From assembly GCA_012798135.1 (NCBI GenBank), contig JAAZNU010000254.1, positions 1-19,073 of the forward strand: a DNA stretch of 19,073 nucleotides. The letters are read 5' to 3'. The notes under the pieces were generated by a model. It was not told where the DNA came from. It searched no databases and saw nothing but the letters and a program-made list of their open reading frames with translations. Of the stretch, positions 1-7,500 are shown one piece after another; the first letter of the stretch is position 1, and each line of letters opens with the position of its first letter. Position numbers and translations under genes: made by a program. This DNA comes from Veillonellaceae bacterium. Lineage in GTDB: Bacteria > Bacillota_C > Negativicutes > UBA1444.

Positions 1-93
1 ATATTCTCGCCACCTCGGGCGCAGCCCATGATATAATTGATGCGGCTCAGGGTTAGCCGGACCCTGGGCAACTGTTCTCCCCGGCCTTCTCCG

Positions 94-165
94 GGGCCCG
101 TAGCTCAGCGGCAGAGCGCGCGGCTCATAACCGCTTGGTCGTAGGTTCGATCCCTACCGGGCCCA
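94..165 (+). tRNA. tRNA with CAT anticodon (Ile2 or elongator Met)
   Basis: A full cloverleaf can be folded by eye. The 7-bp acceptor stem pairs 94-100 with 158-164 perfectly, the D stem pairs 103-106 with 114-117, the anticodon loop 124-130 carries CAT at 126-128, and the T stem pairs 141-145 with 153-157 around TTCGATC. A165 is the discriminator and CCA is not encoded. The G1:C72 pair argues against a bacterial initiator tRNA. The segment after the anticodon resembles tRNA-Ile2 (lysidine-modified CAU), but elongator Met cannot be excluded. The outermost anticodon-stem pair (C119/T135) is a mismatch. A TATAAT hexamer at 32-37 could be its -10 box, without a convincing -35. A short GGCT/AGCC hairpin around a T run (171-184) follows. 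The integrase gene ends 59 nt downstream, pointing at this tRNA, which makes its 3' end the likely attachment site. Confidence 0.95.
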
Positions 166-184
166 CTTTTGGCTTTTTTTAGCC
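146..184. other. Putative attachment site (tRNA 3' end)
   Basis: Tyrosine recombinases encoded next to a tRNA usually integrate into the tRNA 3' half and regenerate it. Here the T loop, the acceptor 3' strand and the following T-rich segment lie just beyond the integrase stop codon. I looked for a second copy of the T-arm/acceptor sequence in the rest of the window and saw none. The other end of the element must therefore lie outside the window, be degraded, or the insertion must be in another orientation. The exact core boundaries cannot be set from one copy. Confidence 0.35.
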
Positions 185-223
185 ATAATGTTAAAGAAAG
201 TTGCCAGTCATTTAGAGGGTTCA

Positions 224-1291
224 TCACGTCCCTGATTGTTCTTTCATCAGATGGGTCAATACCCAGTTGATTGTGGCTTGATCCGGTTTTCCATTCCGAG
301 AAACGGAGGCTTGTGGAACGGTTCCACCACATAGGGAATCGATCTCCTCATGAGCTTCCGTTTTACTCATTCTGCCATAATTCAGCATTGTCGATAAGGT
401 TTGCATCGCATTTTTTGCAATTGCTTCCAGGTCACGAACATCTGTAGCTTTGTCCCTTAAAAACCGAATATGACCATGGCGGAACTTGTGAGAGCTCTTG
501 TATTCGAGAGAAGCTTTCGAAAGAAAAGCGGCAAGATCCTTACGGAAACCCGCATCGCGATATTCACCTACCTCCGCATTGGGATCGATTTCCCCAGTGA
601 GCGGTGAAAGGGGGGCATACCAAAAGCCATCTGGTGGAAGAACACCACGAACATTTTCATCCCATTTCCTGACGATTTCCAAAAGTTCGGGAATATTGAG
701 AAGTTTGGTGGTGGCTTTGATGCCAAGCTTTGTATGCATCCCTAATGAGGGCCATTGTTTGACCGTGCGTGCTTCGAGATCTAAGGCTTTGATCGGCATG
801 GTCAAAAAAGCTGAGATCCGCATACCTGAAAGAAATAAAAAGACACAGCTTGCCTGAGTTCGTTCATCGAGCGTTGTGTAACAAGGGGTGGCAATGATCT
901 TCAAGAGTTCATCAAGCGCATACAACTCCTGATCTTCATCATCTCTGCTTTCTTTGCTGATCCGAAAGCTCTTTAAAAAGCGGGCAGTAATTTCAGGATA
1001 TTCTTTCCCATCTCGCAGCCATTCAAAGAAATGTTTGGCGTCGGATATCACTTTACGGGAATATTCGTGGGAAAGCTTTTCTTCTTTCCCATCTCTACGC
1101 GCTTCCGGCGATTTGATGTACTGTGCAAAAGTCTGCTTACGTTTTGGGAGATCGAGGAAGTAGGTTTCATCCGCAAATTCTAATAAAAGTCGTAAGTGAG
1201 TTTCGGCTAAACTGATAGAAAGAGGGCTAACCTCATCTTTTCTCGAGGCCAGGTATTCGTCAATCAGCTTTTTATTTTTGCGGTTAATCAT
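224..1291 (-). CDS. Tyrosine recombinase / site-specific integrase
   Basis: A 355-residue protein with the layout of a tyrosine recombinase: an N-terminal SAM-like core-binding region (about residues 10-110) and a C-terminal catalytic domain. Visible catalytic elements are Arg158 in SGMRIS, a beta-hairpin lysine (Lys188 or Lys192), the HKFR box (His268 and Arg271) and the nucleophile Tyr305 in MLNYGRMS. The usual second His/Trp, about nine residues before the Tyr (the LGH box), is not evident; that stretch reads IAKNAM, with Met296 at the expected position, so the active site is slightly divergent. The gene runs towards the tRNA, the typical integrase arrangement in tRNA-borne elements. A large inverted repeat at 1345-1395 lies upstream of its start. 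An AAGGA about 13 nt before the ATG is a distant ribosome site. It probably catalyses integration and excision of the element. Exact specificity is unknown. Confidence 0.88.
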   Translation of the reverse strand: MINRKNKKLIDEYLASRKDEVSPLSISLAETHLRLLLEFADETYFLDLPKRKQTFAQYIKSPEARRDGKEEKLSHEYSRKVISDAKHFFEWLRDGKEYPEITARFLKSFRISKESRDDEDQELYALDELLKIIATPCYTTLDERTQASCVFLFLSGMRISAFLTMPIKALDLEARTVKQWPSLGMHTKLGIKATTKLLNIPELLEIVRKWDENVRGVLPPDGFWYAPLSPLTGEIDPNAEVGEYRDAGFRKDLAAFLSKASLEYKSSHKFRHGHIRFLRDKATDVRDLEAIAKNAMQTLSTMLNYGRMSKTEAHEEIDSLCGGTVPQASVSRNGKPDQATINWVLTHLMKEQSGT

Positions 1292-1345
1292 TTTGCTGTT
1301 GCTGTCCTTATTGTGAGTGTTTTATCGTTTATTGATTGAATGCAA

Positions 1346-1394
1346 CAATCTGGTACATTTACTGCCAATTCACAGCAGTAAACGTACCAGATTG
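1346..1394. repeat. 20-bp inverted repeat upstream of the integrase
   Basis: The arms 1346-1365 and 1375-1394 are complementary at 19 of 20 positions around a 9-nt loop. The single mismatch (1357/1383) becomes a U-G wobble in minus-strand RNA. The repeat lies in the 113-nt gap after the stop of the HTH/zinc-ribbon gene and before the integrase start. It has no U-tract, so it is a poor intrinsic terminator. It could be an operator for one of the two neighbouring regulators, an arm-type recombinase site, or a structured mRNA element. Its arms contain a GTAC core and a CAATCT block that recur in the divergent promoter at 1851-1892. Confidence 0.75.
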
Positions 1395-1404
1395 AAAGGT
1401 CGGC

Positions 1405-1821
1405 TTATATTCGACGATGCTTTTCGGTAATTCTGGTAAGTTTTCTCCTGCAGTGTGGGCAGAAGGAGACAAGGTACGTGAGGCCGCCCTTTGTTTCTTT
1501 GTAAGGATTTATGATCTCAACACCCAGCTTGCAGGTAAGGCAAAATGTTTCGTTCTCGGCCAAATTTGTTTTGGGATAGGTTCGATGGATCCATTCACGA
1601 AAGGCAACGCCATTGATCCAGATATGCCCCGTTTCATCGCGTTCAAATGGGCAGCCCAAAGGTTCGTAAACTCGGTAAACCTGGCGGCGTGTGAATCCGA
1701 TCTCTTTTGCCAGCTCGGCAGGTGTATAAGCCATATTGAGAAGACCTTGGAGGCGAGCGAGTTGTGGGCCTTTAAGCCGGCCACGAAGAACAATAGGAGA
1801 GTTGTTTGCAGTAATGTCCAC
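1405..1821 (-). CDS. Small HTH protein with C-terminal zinc ribbon
   Basis: A 138-residue protein beginning with GTG, with an AAGAGG ribosome site about 8 nt upstream. Residues 31-52 (AYTPAELAKEIGFTRRQVYR) look like a MerR/excisionase-type helix-turn-helix. A second block, GHIWINGVAFREWI, resembles the wing seen in excisionase-like DNA-binding proteins. Two Cys pairs, Cys94/Cys97 and Cys121/Cys124, frame a short hydrophobic stretch and probably bind zinc. It sits between the integrase and a divergent XRE regulator and is read from a near-consensus promoter. A role as recombination directionality factor or element regulator fits this context, but no family name can be assigned with certainty. 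It could equally be a simple transcription factor. Confidence 0.8.
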   Translation of the reverse strand: MDITANNSPIVLRGRLKGPQLARLQGLLNMAYTPAELAKEIGFTRRQVYRVYEPLGCPFERDETGHIWINGVAFREWIHRTYPKTNLAENETFCLTCKLGVEIINPYKETKGGLTYLVSFCPHCRRKLTRITEKHRRI

Positions 1822-1850
1822 GAGAAAAGCCTCTTACTGAGTTGGTGATG

Positions 1851-1888
1851 TAGTACAATTACGTAATCGTCACAATCTATTTTAGTAC
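1851..1888. promoter_or_regulatory. Putative operator in the divergent promoter region
   Basis: A perfect 10-bp palindrome, ATTACGTAAT, lies at 1858-1867, just downstream of the predicted minus-strand transcription start. It is flanked by two TAGTAC copies at 1851-1856 and 1883-1888; the second touches the -10 box. The string TAGTACAATTAC at 1851-1862 matches TGGTACATTTAC in the arm of the inverted repeat upstream of the integrase at 10 of 12 positions. Binding by the adjacent XRE regulator is an inference from position. Confidence 0.45.
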
Positions 1889-1907
1889 GCTGTTTGGCAT
1901 TTGTCAA
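1879..1907 (-). promoter_or_regulatory. Near-consensus sigma70 promoter of the HTH/zinc-ribbon gene
   Basis: On the minus strand, TTGACA (1907-1902) is followed by a 17-nt spacer and TAAAAT (1884-1879). This is a perfect -35 and a one-mismatch -10 at ideal spacing. The predicted transcription start is near 1872, about 50 nt before the GTG codon. An unregulated promoter of this strength would be strong, so the palindromes around it are likely repressor sites. Confidence 0.7.
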
Positions 1908-1926
1908 CAGCATTATTAGGTAAAAA

Positions 1927-2853
1927 ATGGATAAACTTGGGACCTGGATTCGTTCTGTTCGACTAGAAAAAGGCTTAGAAATCAAAGACCTTTCATACGA
2001 AAGCGGTCTCACGAGCGCGCAGATTAGTAGGATTGAAACTTTGAATTCCGATGTAACTGTAAATTCAATCGTTCGAATTGCTTATGGTCTGAACATCGAA
2101 ATAAAAGATGTACTGGCAGAATTAGAAATACGCGCCTTTTTCCCCTGCCTTCTGAATACCGGGCAACAGGGTAAAACCAGCGACATTGTTACCATACAAG
2201 ATGTTGAGGCTTTTCTCAGGTTTTACCGCAGTGAACCGAGGCAGGCCAAGGATGAATTGATAAACGCGTATCACGTTATCCGTGAAAATAACCGAGATCA
2301 GCAAGAGGAAAAACTATCGGAGTTTGACACTGCCGACATAGTTTGGGAAGCAACTCAAGCGCTCTCAAAAAAGTATCTCCCTATCCCGTATCCAAAAGGG
2401 ATGAAAGAAGAAACCATTGAGGAGATATACAGAGCAGGAGGGGTTATTACAATCCGGGACCTGGCAGCATATGTCATGGCCTGCCGGCGTAGCAGTGGCC
2501 TGTCTCTGAGAAAAATGGCCGAGTTTACGGAGGTTTCTTATAATGCTATTGCTCGCCTTGAGCGAGGCGAGCTAGAGCGTATTTCTTTTACGGAAATTAC
2601 CGCTTTAGAAAAAGCCTTAAAACTGGACGGAACGCTAATTGCCATTTGCTGGGCCGCTGGTGAGTTTCAAACGGGTATCTCTCGTGTTAAGGTATTGACA
2701 GACCAAAGTCCATTGCCAGTTTCTGGCTGGGATGTTGAAGAGCTGGCATTTGCCGATACCTTAATCACAATCGTTCGTTGGAATACCCAATTATCGATAA
2801 ACAGAGATTGGATAATTGAACTTAAACGAATATTGAGCTTCTACGCCGAGTAA
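1927..2853 (+). CDS. XRE-family regulator with two HTH domains
   Basis: A 308-residue protein. Residues about 5-60 form a Cro/CI-type helix-turn-helix (DLSYESGLTSAQISRIET as the core), and residues about 178-240 contain a second one (LSLRKMAEFTEVSYNAIARL). The two are joined by a mostly helical, charged linker, and a C-terminal tail of about 60 residues has no obvious motif. One chain with two XRE domains could bind a long or bipartite operator. The gene is divergent from the HTH/zinc-ribbon gene across a 105-bp region with palindromes, the layout of a phage or element repressor switch. AGG about 7 nt before the ATG is a weak ribosome site. No peptidase (ImmA/LexA-type) domain is visible, so any induction mechanism is unknown. 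Confidence 0.85.
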   Translation: MDKLGTWIRSVRLEKGLEIKDLSYESGLTSAQISRIETLNSDVTVNSIVRIAYGLNIEIKDVLAELEIRAFFPCLLNTGQQGKTSDIVTIQDVEAFLRFYRSEPRQAKDELINAYHVIRENNRDQQEEKLSEFDTADIVWEATQALSKKYLPIPYPKGMKEETIEEIYRAGGVITIRDLAAYVMACRRSSGLSLRKMAEFTEVSYNAIARLERGELERISFTEITALEKALKLDGTLIAICWAAGEFQTGISRVKVLTDQSPLPVSGWDVEELAFADTLITIVRWNTQLSINRDWIIELKRILSFYAE

Positions 2854-2858
2854 CTGTA

Positions 2859-2881
2859 GAAACCTTTTAATCGAAGGTTTC
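2859..2881. terminator. 8-bp hairpin after the XRE gene
   Basis: Arms 2859-2866 and 2874-2881 (GAAACCTT/AAGGTTTC) pair perfectly around a 7-nt loop, starting 5 nt after the stop codon. It is followed by an A run, not a U run, so on its own it is unlikely to terminate. It may act as a 3' stabilising stem ahead of the stronger hairpin downstream. Confidence 0.4.
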
Positions 2882-2907
2882 AAAAAAGTATAAAGTCGTG
2901 AATGAAT

Positions 2908-2935
2908 AATAGCCCACCACGTTTGGTGGGCTATT
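2908..2935 (+). terminator. Strong hairpin terminator of the XRE gene
   Basis: A perfect 12-bp GC-rich stem (2908-2919 with 2924-2935, AATAGCCCACCA and its complement) closes a 4-nt loop. The stem ends in ATT without a longer U-tract. Position (55 nt after the XRE stop codon) and symmetry suggest it ends that transcript, and it may also stop transcripts coming from the right. Confidence 0.65.
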
Positions 2936-3048
2936 GTGATCAAGAAACGCTATGCCTGGATAGGCTTAATCTTACTTCTTGAACTGGAACAGCGCAGAGA
3001 ATTTGTCGACAAGCAGAAATTAAGCAGCCCGCAATTCCTGACGGGCCG

Positions 3049-4349
3049 CTAGAGGAGGAGAAAAGGCTTGTAATTACTTTCGCCATACCACATTGTTACC
3101 ATCGTTTTCTTCGTGACGGTGTTGTTCGCCATATTCAGATCACTCGTCGAGCTCGAAATTTGGGCCGTGTTGACCAGTTCCACCAACCACGGCGGTCTTG
3201 TTGACCGTCACGGTGATCCAGATCACGGCTGAGCTGCCGCTGGAAAGGCTGGCACTGGTGCAATTGACTGTCGCAGAGTTTGCGGCGTGCTTGCAGGTCC
3301 ATCCCCTGGGCGTGGAGACTGAACTGTAGGTGGTGCTTGGGTCCAGCTTATCAGTCAATACCACGCTCTCAGCGACGTTCGGACCGGCGTTGCCCACCGT
3401 CAGCGTGTAAAACCAGGCTAGCTCCTGGCTTGACCGGGTTCTTGCTGTCGCGCTTGGAGAGCCTGAGATCAGCGACGGGGCTGATAACCAGTGTGCAGGA
3501 TGCTGAGCCCTGGTAGTTAGCATCACTGACCGTTGCGACAACCGCGTAGCTGTCCACCGCCGAAGGCGGCGTGGTGGACTCTTCATGGGTAAGGGCCACA
3601 TTCAACCTGGCAAGATCGGTGGTAACCGCTACTGGCATGGGGCTACCATCGTAAATCCGAAACAGGATGGGCCGGTAGATCGTAACCGCGGCTTTCTCGA
3701 TCACAGTATCCACATCCCCACTCTGGTCGGTATAGTCGGAGCCGCCGGTAAAGGTCCAGAGGGGGGTGCCGCCCGGCACGTTGGTGAAAGTTGCGCCCAG
3801 GTTCAAGCCAGGTAGCACGGTTCCATCCGATCCGGTGCAGGCGCTGCTTGCGCCGTGGGGCTGGCCGTCATACGCCCTGCTCCAGCCGGTGATGGCGCAG
3901 TCGGCCGTTTTCTTACTGACCGTCAGAGTAGCGGGGGCTGGTGGCGACGCTGTCCACTTCGTTGGTAAAAACCGCGAGGTACTGGTACCCGTTCTGCACA
4001 TAAGTGTTGGTGAATGTCAAGTCTGCGCCGGTCTACCCATCGAGATTCGTCCAGGTCGTACCCGCGTCGCTGCTGACCTGCCACTGCACGCTGGGAGCCG
4101 GGCTGCCGCTGGCCATGGCGCTGAAGCTGGCAGTATTCTAACTAGGACACTCTGGTTTTGCGGATGGGTGGTGATATTGGGAGCAGAGCAGCCGCCGGTG
4201 ATCGTCCATCCCAGCCCCACCAGCTTCGCGTGGGCAGCTACCCCGACGCAGTACAGGCTGTTCCCAGCATTGAAGTACACATCGGACTGCACGGTCTGCG
4301 CTGACCAGCCGTTGAGCACAGCGTTATAGGTGGTGGTGGAGGGCGTCAC
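3049..4349 (-). pseudogene. Decayed secreted Ig-like/MBG/DUF11 repeat protein
   Basis: Joining the reading frames gives the 3' end of a large surface protein. An Ig-like domain (PNITTHPQNQSV, then SGSPAPSVQWQVSSDAGTTW) is followed by an MBG/YDG-like repeat (TITG-type strand, GLNLGATFTNVPGG, WTFTGG), a second MBG-like unit (YDGSPMPVAVTT) and a DUF11 domain (YTLTVGNAGPNVAESVVLTD). The tail reads MWYGESNYKPFLLL before a stop at 3049-3051. Frame breaks lie near 4138, in the G run 3933-3937, in the A run 3409-3412 and near 3176; a TAG occurs in frame at 4033-4035. A stop codon directly precedes the GTG at 4349, and no signal peptide or start region is visible. The segment is clearly GC-richer than its neighbours. 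Some indels fall in homopolymers and could be sequencing errors, but the nonsense codon and missing 5' part favour a true pseudogene. Confidence 0.85.
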
Positions 4350-4581
4350 TCAGGTAATTATACCGCTGGCCTATGCCAGAATGTCCAGGTTCCAAGTGTT
4401 AGCAAGTTGAAGCCCGTTTTTAGAGGCGTGTGTGTTACACAGAGAAGATCCAACTCGATGGAGAGAACCAATGTCGTCTGGGGTGGCTACAACCTTTATC
4501 CTCGTTTTGGATAATATTTCTGTGGGTGGTTGGGAAGAATTCCATTCGACTTCACCTCGTAATTGCAGCCGCCCTGGCCTG

Positions 4582-7500
4582 TTATTCCTTTTTCCCCATT
4601 GTCATTACGACCTGATGTTCTTGTAGATCATCAACCACGGGGATGTATCCATCTTTCAACAAACGTCCATCTAGAATCATATGCTTAATATGAGTGGTAA
4701 CATGTTCTGGGTTTTGGACCTCGATCAGATATAAGGTTTCACCGAAACGATAACGGATCTCAAATTTGTCCCATTCGGGTGGGATGACTGGGTCAATATG
4801 CAGAATTCCACCATCAAGGTAAAACCCCAGAATCGCTTCCAGGCCAAGGCGGTACATCCAACCCGCTGAACCGGTGTACCATGTCCATCCACCACGGCCA
4901 ACATAAGGTGATAGAGAATATATATCTGCACAAACCACATACGGCTCAGAACGGTAAACGGTGGCTTTTTCTATTGTGCTAGAGCGGGAAATGGGGTTAA
5001 TCAGATCAAAAAGCATCTCCGCGCTTTTTCCATCACCCAAGATCGCAAAAGCCCACGCGGTCCAGGTGGCTGCATGTGTATACTGCCCACCGTTCTCACG
5101 GATACCTGGTAGATACCCCTTAATATACCCTGGGTCGCGTGGTGTTTTATTGAAGGGAGGGGTGAATAACAGAGACAACCGGTCCTTCGGACGTACCAAT
5201 CGATCCATCACTGATTGCATTGCCCGGCGGCTGCGTTGGTGGTCGCCTACCCCGCTCAACACAGACCAGGATTGAGCAATTGCATCAATTTTGCATTCCG
5301 TGTCCAGGTTAGACCCCATTGGCGATCCATCATCATAAAAGGCCCTTTTATACCAGTCGCCATCCCAGGCAGATTGCTCGACGGCTGTCGCGTATTCGCT
5401 TGCCAATGCCTTGTAGCGCAGCGCCGTTTCGGTATTTCCAACCAGCTCACAGACCGCAACAAAGCGGTTCAGAACATCACAAGTAAACCAGGCTAACCAG
5501 ATGCTCTCTCCCTGTCCTTTTTCTCCGACACGGTTGAGACCGTCATTCCAATCGCCAGTGCCAATCAATGGTAAGCCGTGCGGTCCTCTTGTTGCACCTT
5601 TTTCGATGGCACGAAGGCAGTGTTCCAGCAGCGAAAGTGGTTGTTCCGCTTGCGGGTATTCACTATAACGCTCTTCTTCGCCTTTTCCAAGCGGCGCGGC
5701 GCGCAGAAATGCGATTTTTTCATCGAGAATACCAATGTCACCGGTTGTTTTGATGTACAGCGCGGTTGTGTAGGGTAGCCATAACAAGTCGTCTGATATG
5801 CGTGTTCGCACGCCTCGACCAGAGGGCGGATGCCACCAATGCATCACATCACCTGCCTCAAACTGGTGTTGGGCGGCATTGAGTATCTGTCCACGGGTAA
5901 TCGCCGGTTCTATGGGGAGCAGTGCCAATACATCCTGAAGTTGATCGCGGAAGCCAAACGCCCCGCTAGATTGGTAGAATCCTGTGCGGCCCCAAAGCCG
6001 GCAGGAAAGAGTCTGGTAAAGCATCCATTGATTCATGACCAGGTCGAAAGCCGGTTCAGGGGTATGTACCTGCACCGCACCGAGCAAACGGATCCAGAAC
6101 GCGCGGGTACGTTCGTATGCTGCACCTACATGCGCAGGATCGTGGTATTTCTTAGCCAATGCCAGGGCTTGTTCCCGATCATTCCCCTGCCCAAGGACAA
6201 AGTAAATCTCTTCTGTCCCATCGGGCAGCAAGTCGAGGTGGATTTGTAAAACAGCACATGGATCTTCACCAGCGGTAATTCGAGTTTCCAGCCCCAATCG
6301 GTGCAGTGCTGCGGGGGAGTTATATGTTCCACCCCTCCCGAGGAATTCAGTCCGGTCAGCTGTCAAGCCATGAATAGTTTTTGAGGCCATCAGAAACGCA
6401 ACTCGCGCACCAAACTCTGCGTTGTAGGGGTTGCTGGCCAAAAAACATTCCAACGTAGGGTCATACTCCGGGATGATAAAAGCCATACTGGTGGCATGCG
6501 TGATACCCAGCACCCACTCGACATACTGGGTAGCGGTAATCCGGCGTGGATAAGCTAAAGTATTTTCTATCTTTAAATGGATTATTTTGACAGGGTCTTC
6601 TGGATTGGCAAAAAGCGTTAGACACTGACGGAGGCCGTGCGAGTTATTTTCGAAGATGGTGTATCCGGCGCCATGTGTGATGCGGTAAGGTTGGCCGGAA
6701 TGAGCGGGAAGGGGTGTGGGTGTCCACACCTCGCCGGTCTCCTCATCTCGCAGATAGAGTACTTCACCGGATGGATCGCAGACTGGATCGTTGGACCATG
6801 GCGTGAGGCGGTTTTCACCACTGTTAACTGCCCAGGTACACTGGCTGCCGGCTTCACTGACCATGAAACCGAACTCTGGATAGCCAATCACATTCACCCA
6901 TGGCGCAGGGGTGGTCTTGCCAGGCGGTAATTCAATGATATATTCGCTCCCATCAGCGCCAAAACCGCCAAAGCCGTTAAAGAACTGAAGGGCATCCTTT
7001 TTCTCCAAAGGGAAAGATTGGGGAGAACTTGCTGCGTTCACTGGCATTTCTGCTTGCCGGGTTGGCATAAAATCGGGTAGATGATGTACCTGGATCGAAT
7101 AACCCGGCATTTGGTTACTCAGCGATCCATTGGCTCCATCGAGAAGAACCCGCGCTGATGTTTGCAACAAAATCCGTTCATCGGATCGCATCTGGTCACT
7201 ATATAGAATATAGATTCCACCTCGCTGATTTAAGTTTCCATCGCTGTCCATCTTACCGACCAGGCGGAGGAGCATCCCATTTAGTTCCGCTCCATAATCG
7301 GTTTTCTGGCAGTTAAGAAACACAACGTCAATCATAAATTGGCGATTACGCAAGAATTTATAAACTTGCAGAACCTCACGCCCCAGATCGACCTGCTTGG
7401 GATTGTCCAATTCGATCAGCATGATGGGATAGTCACCCGAGATGCCAAAGCGCCAAAGACCAGACTGACCTAGCCGATTGGCCGCGATCACTTCTGGCAT

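Noticed and set aside
1..93. Possible terminator hairpins before the tRNA (CAGGGT/ACCCTG and CCCCGG/CCGGGG)
   Set aside because: Both stems are short, have no U-tract, and the second overlaps the tRNA acceptor. They are too weak to annotate.
141..165. Second copy of the tRNA 3' end as attR within the window
   Set aside because: Scanning for the T-arm/acceptor string on the plus strand found no further match, so no element boundary can be claimed.
3280..4329. Several plus-strand frames across the decayed surface gene
   Set aside because: They are shadows of the GC-rich minus-strand remnant. Their translations show no domain, while the minus strand gives Ig-like, MBG and DUF11 domains.
4432..4626. 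Short plus-strand frames at the 3' end of the glucan synthase gene
   Set aside because: They partly overlap the synthase and have no ribosome site or motif. The 4350-4581 gap shows no convincing feature.
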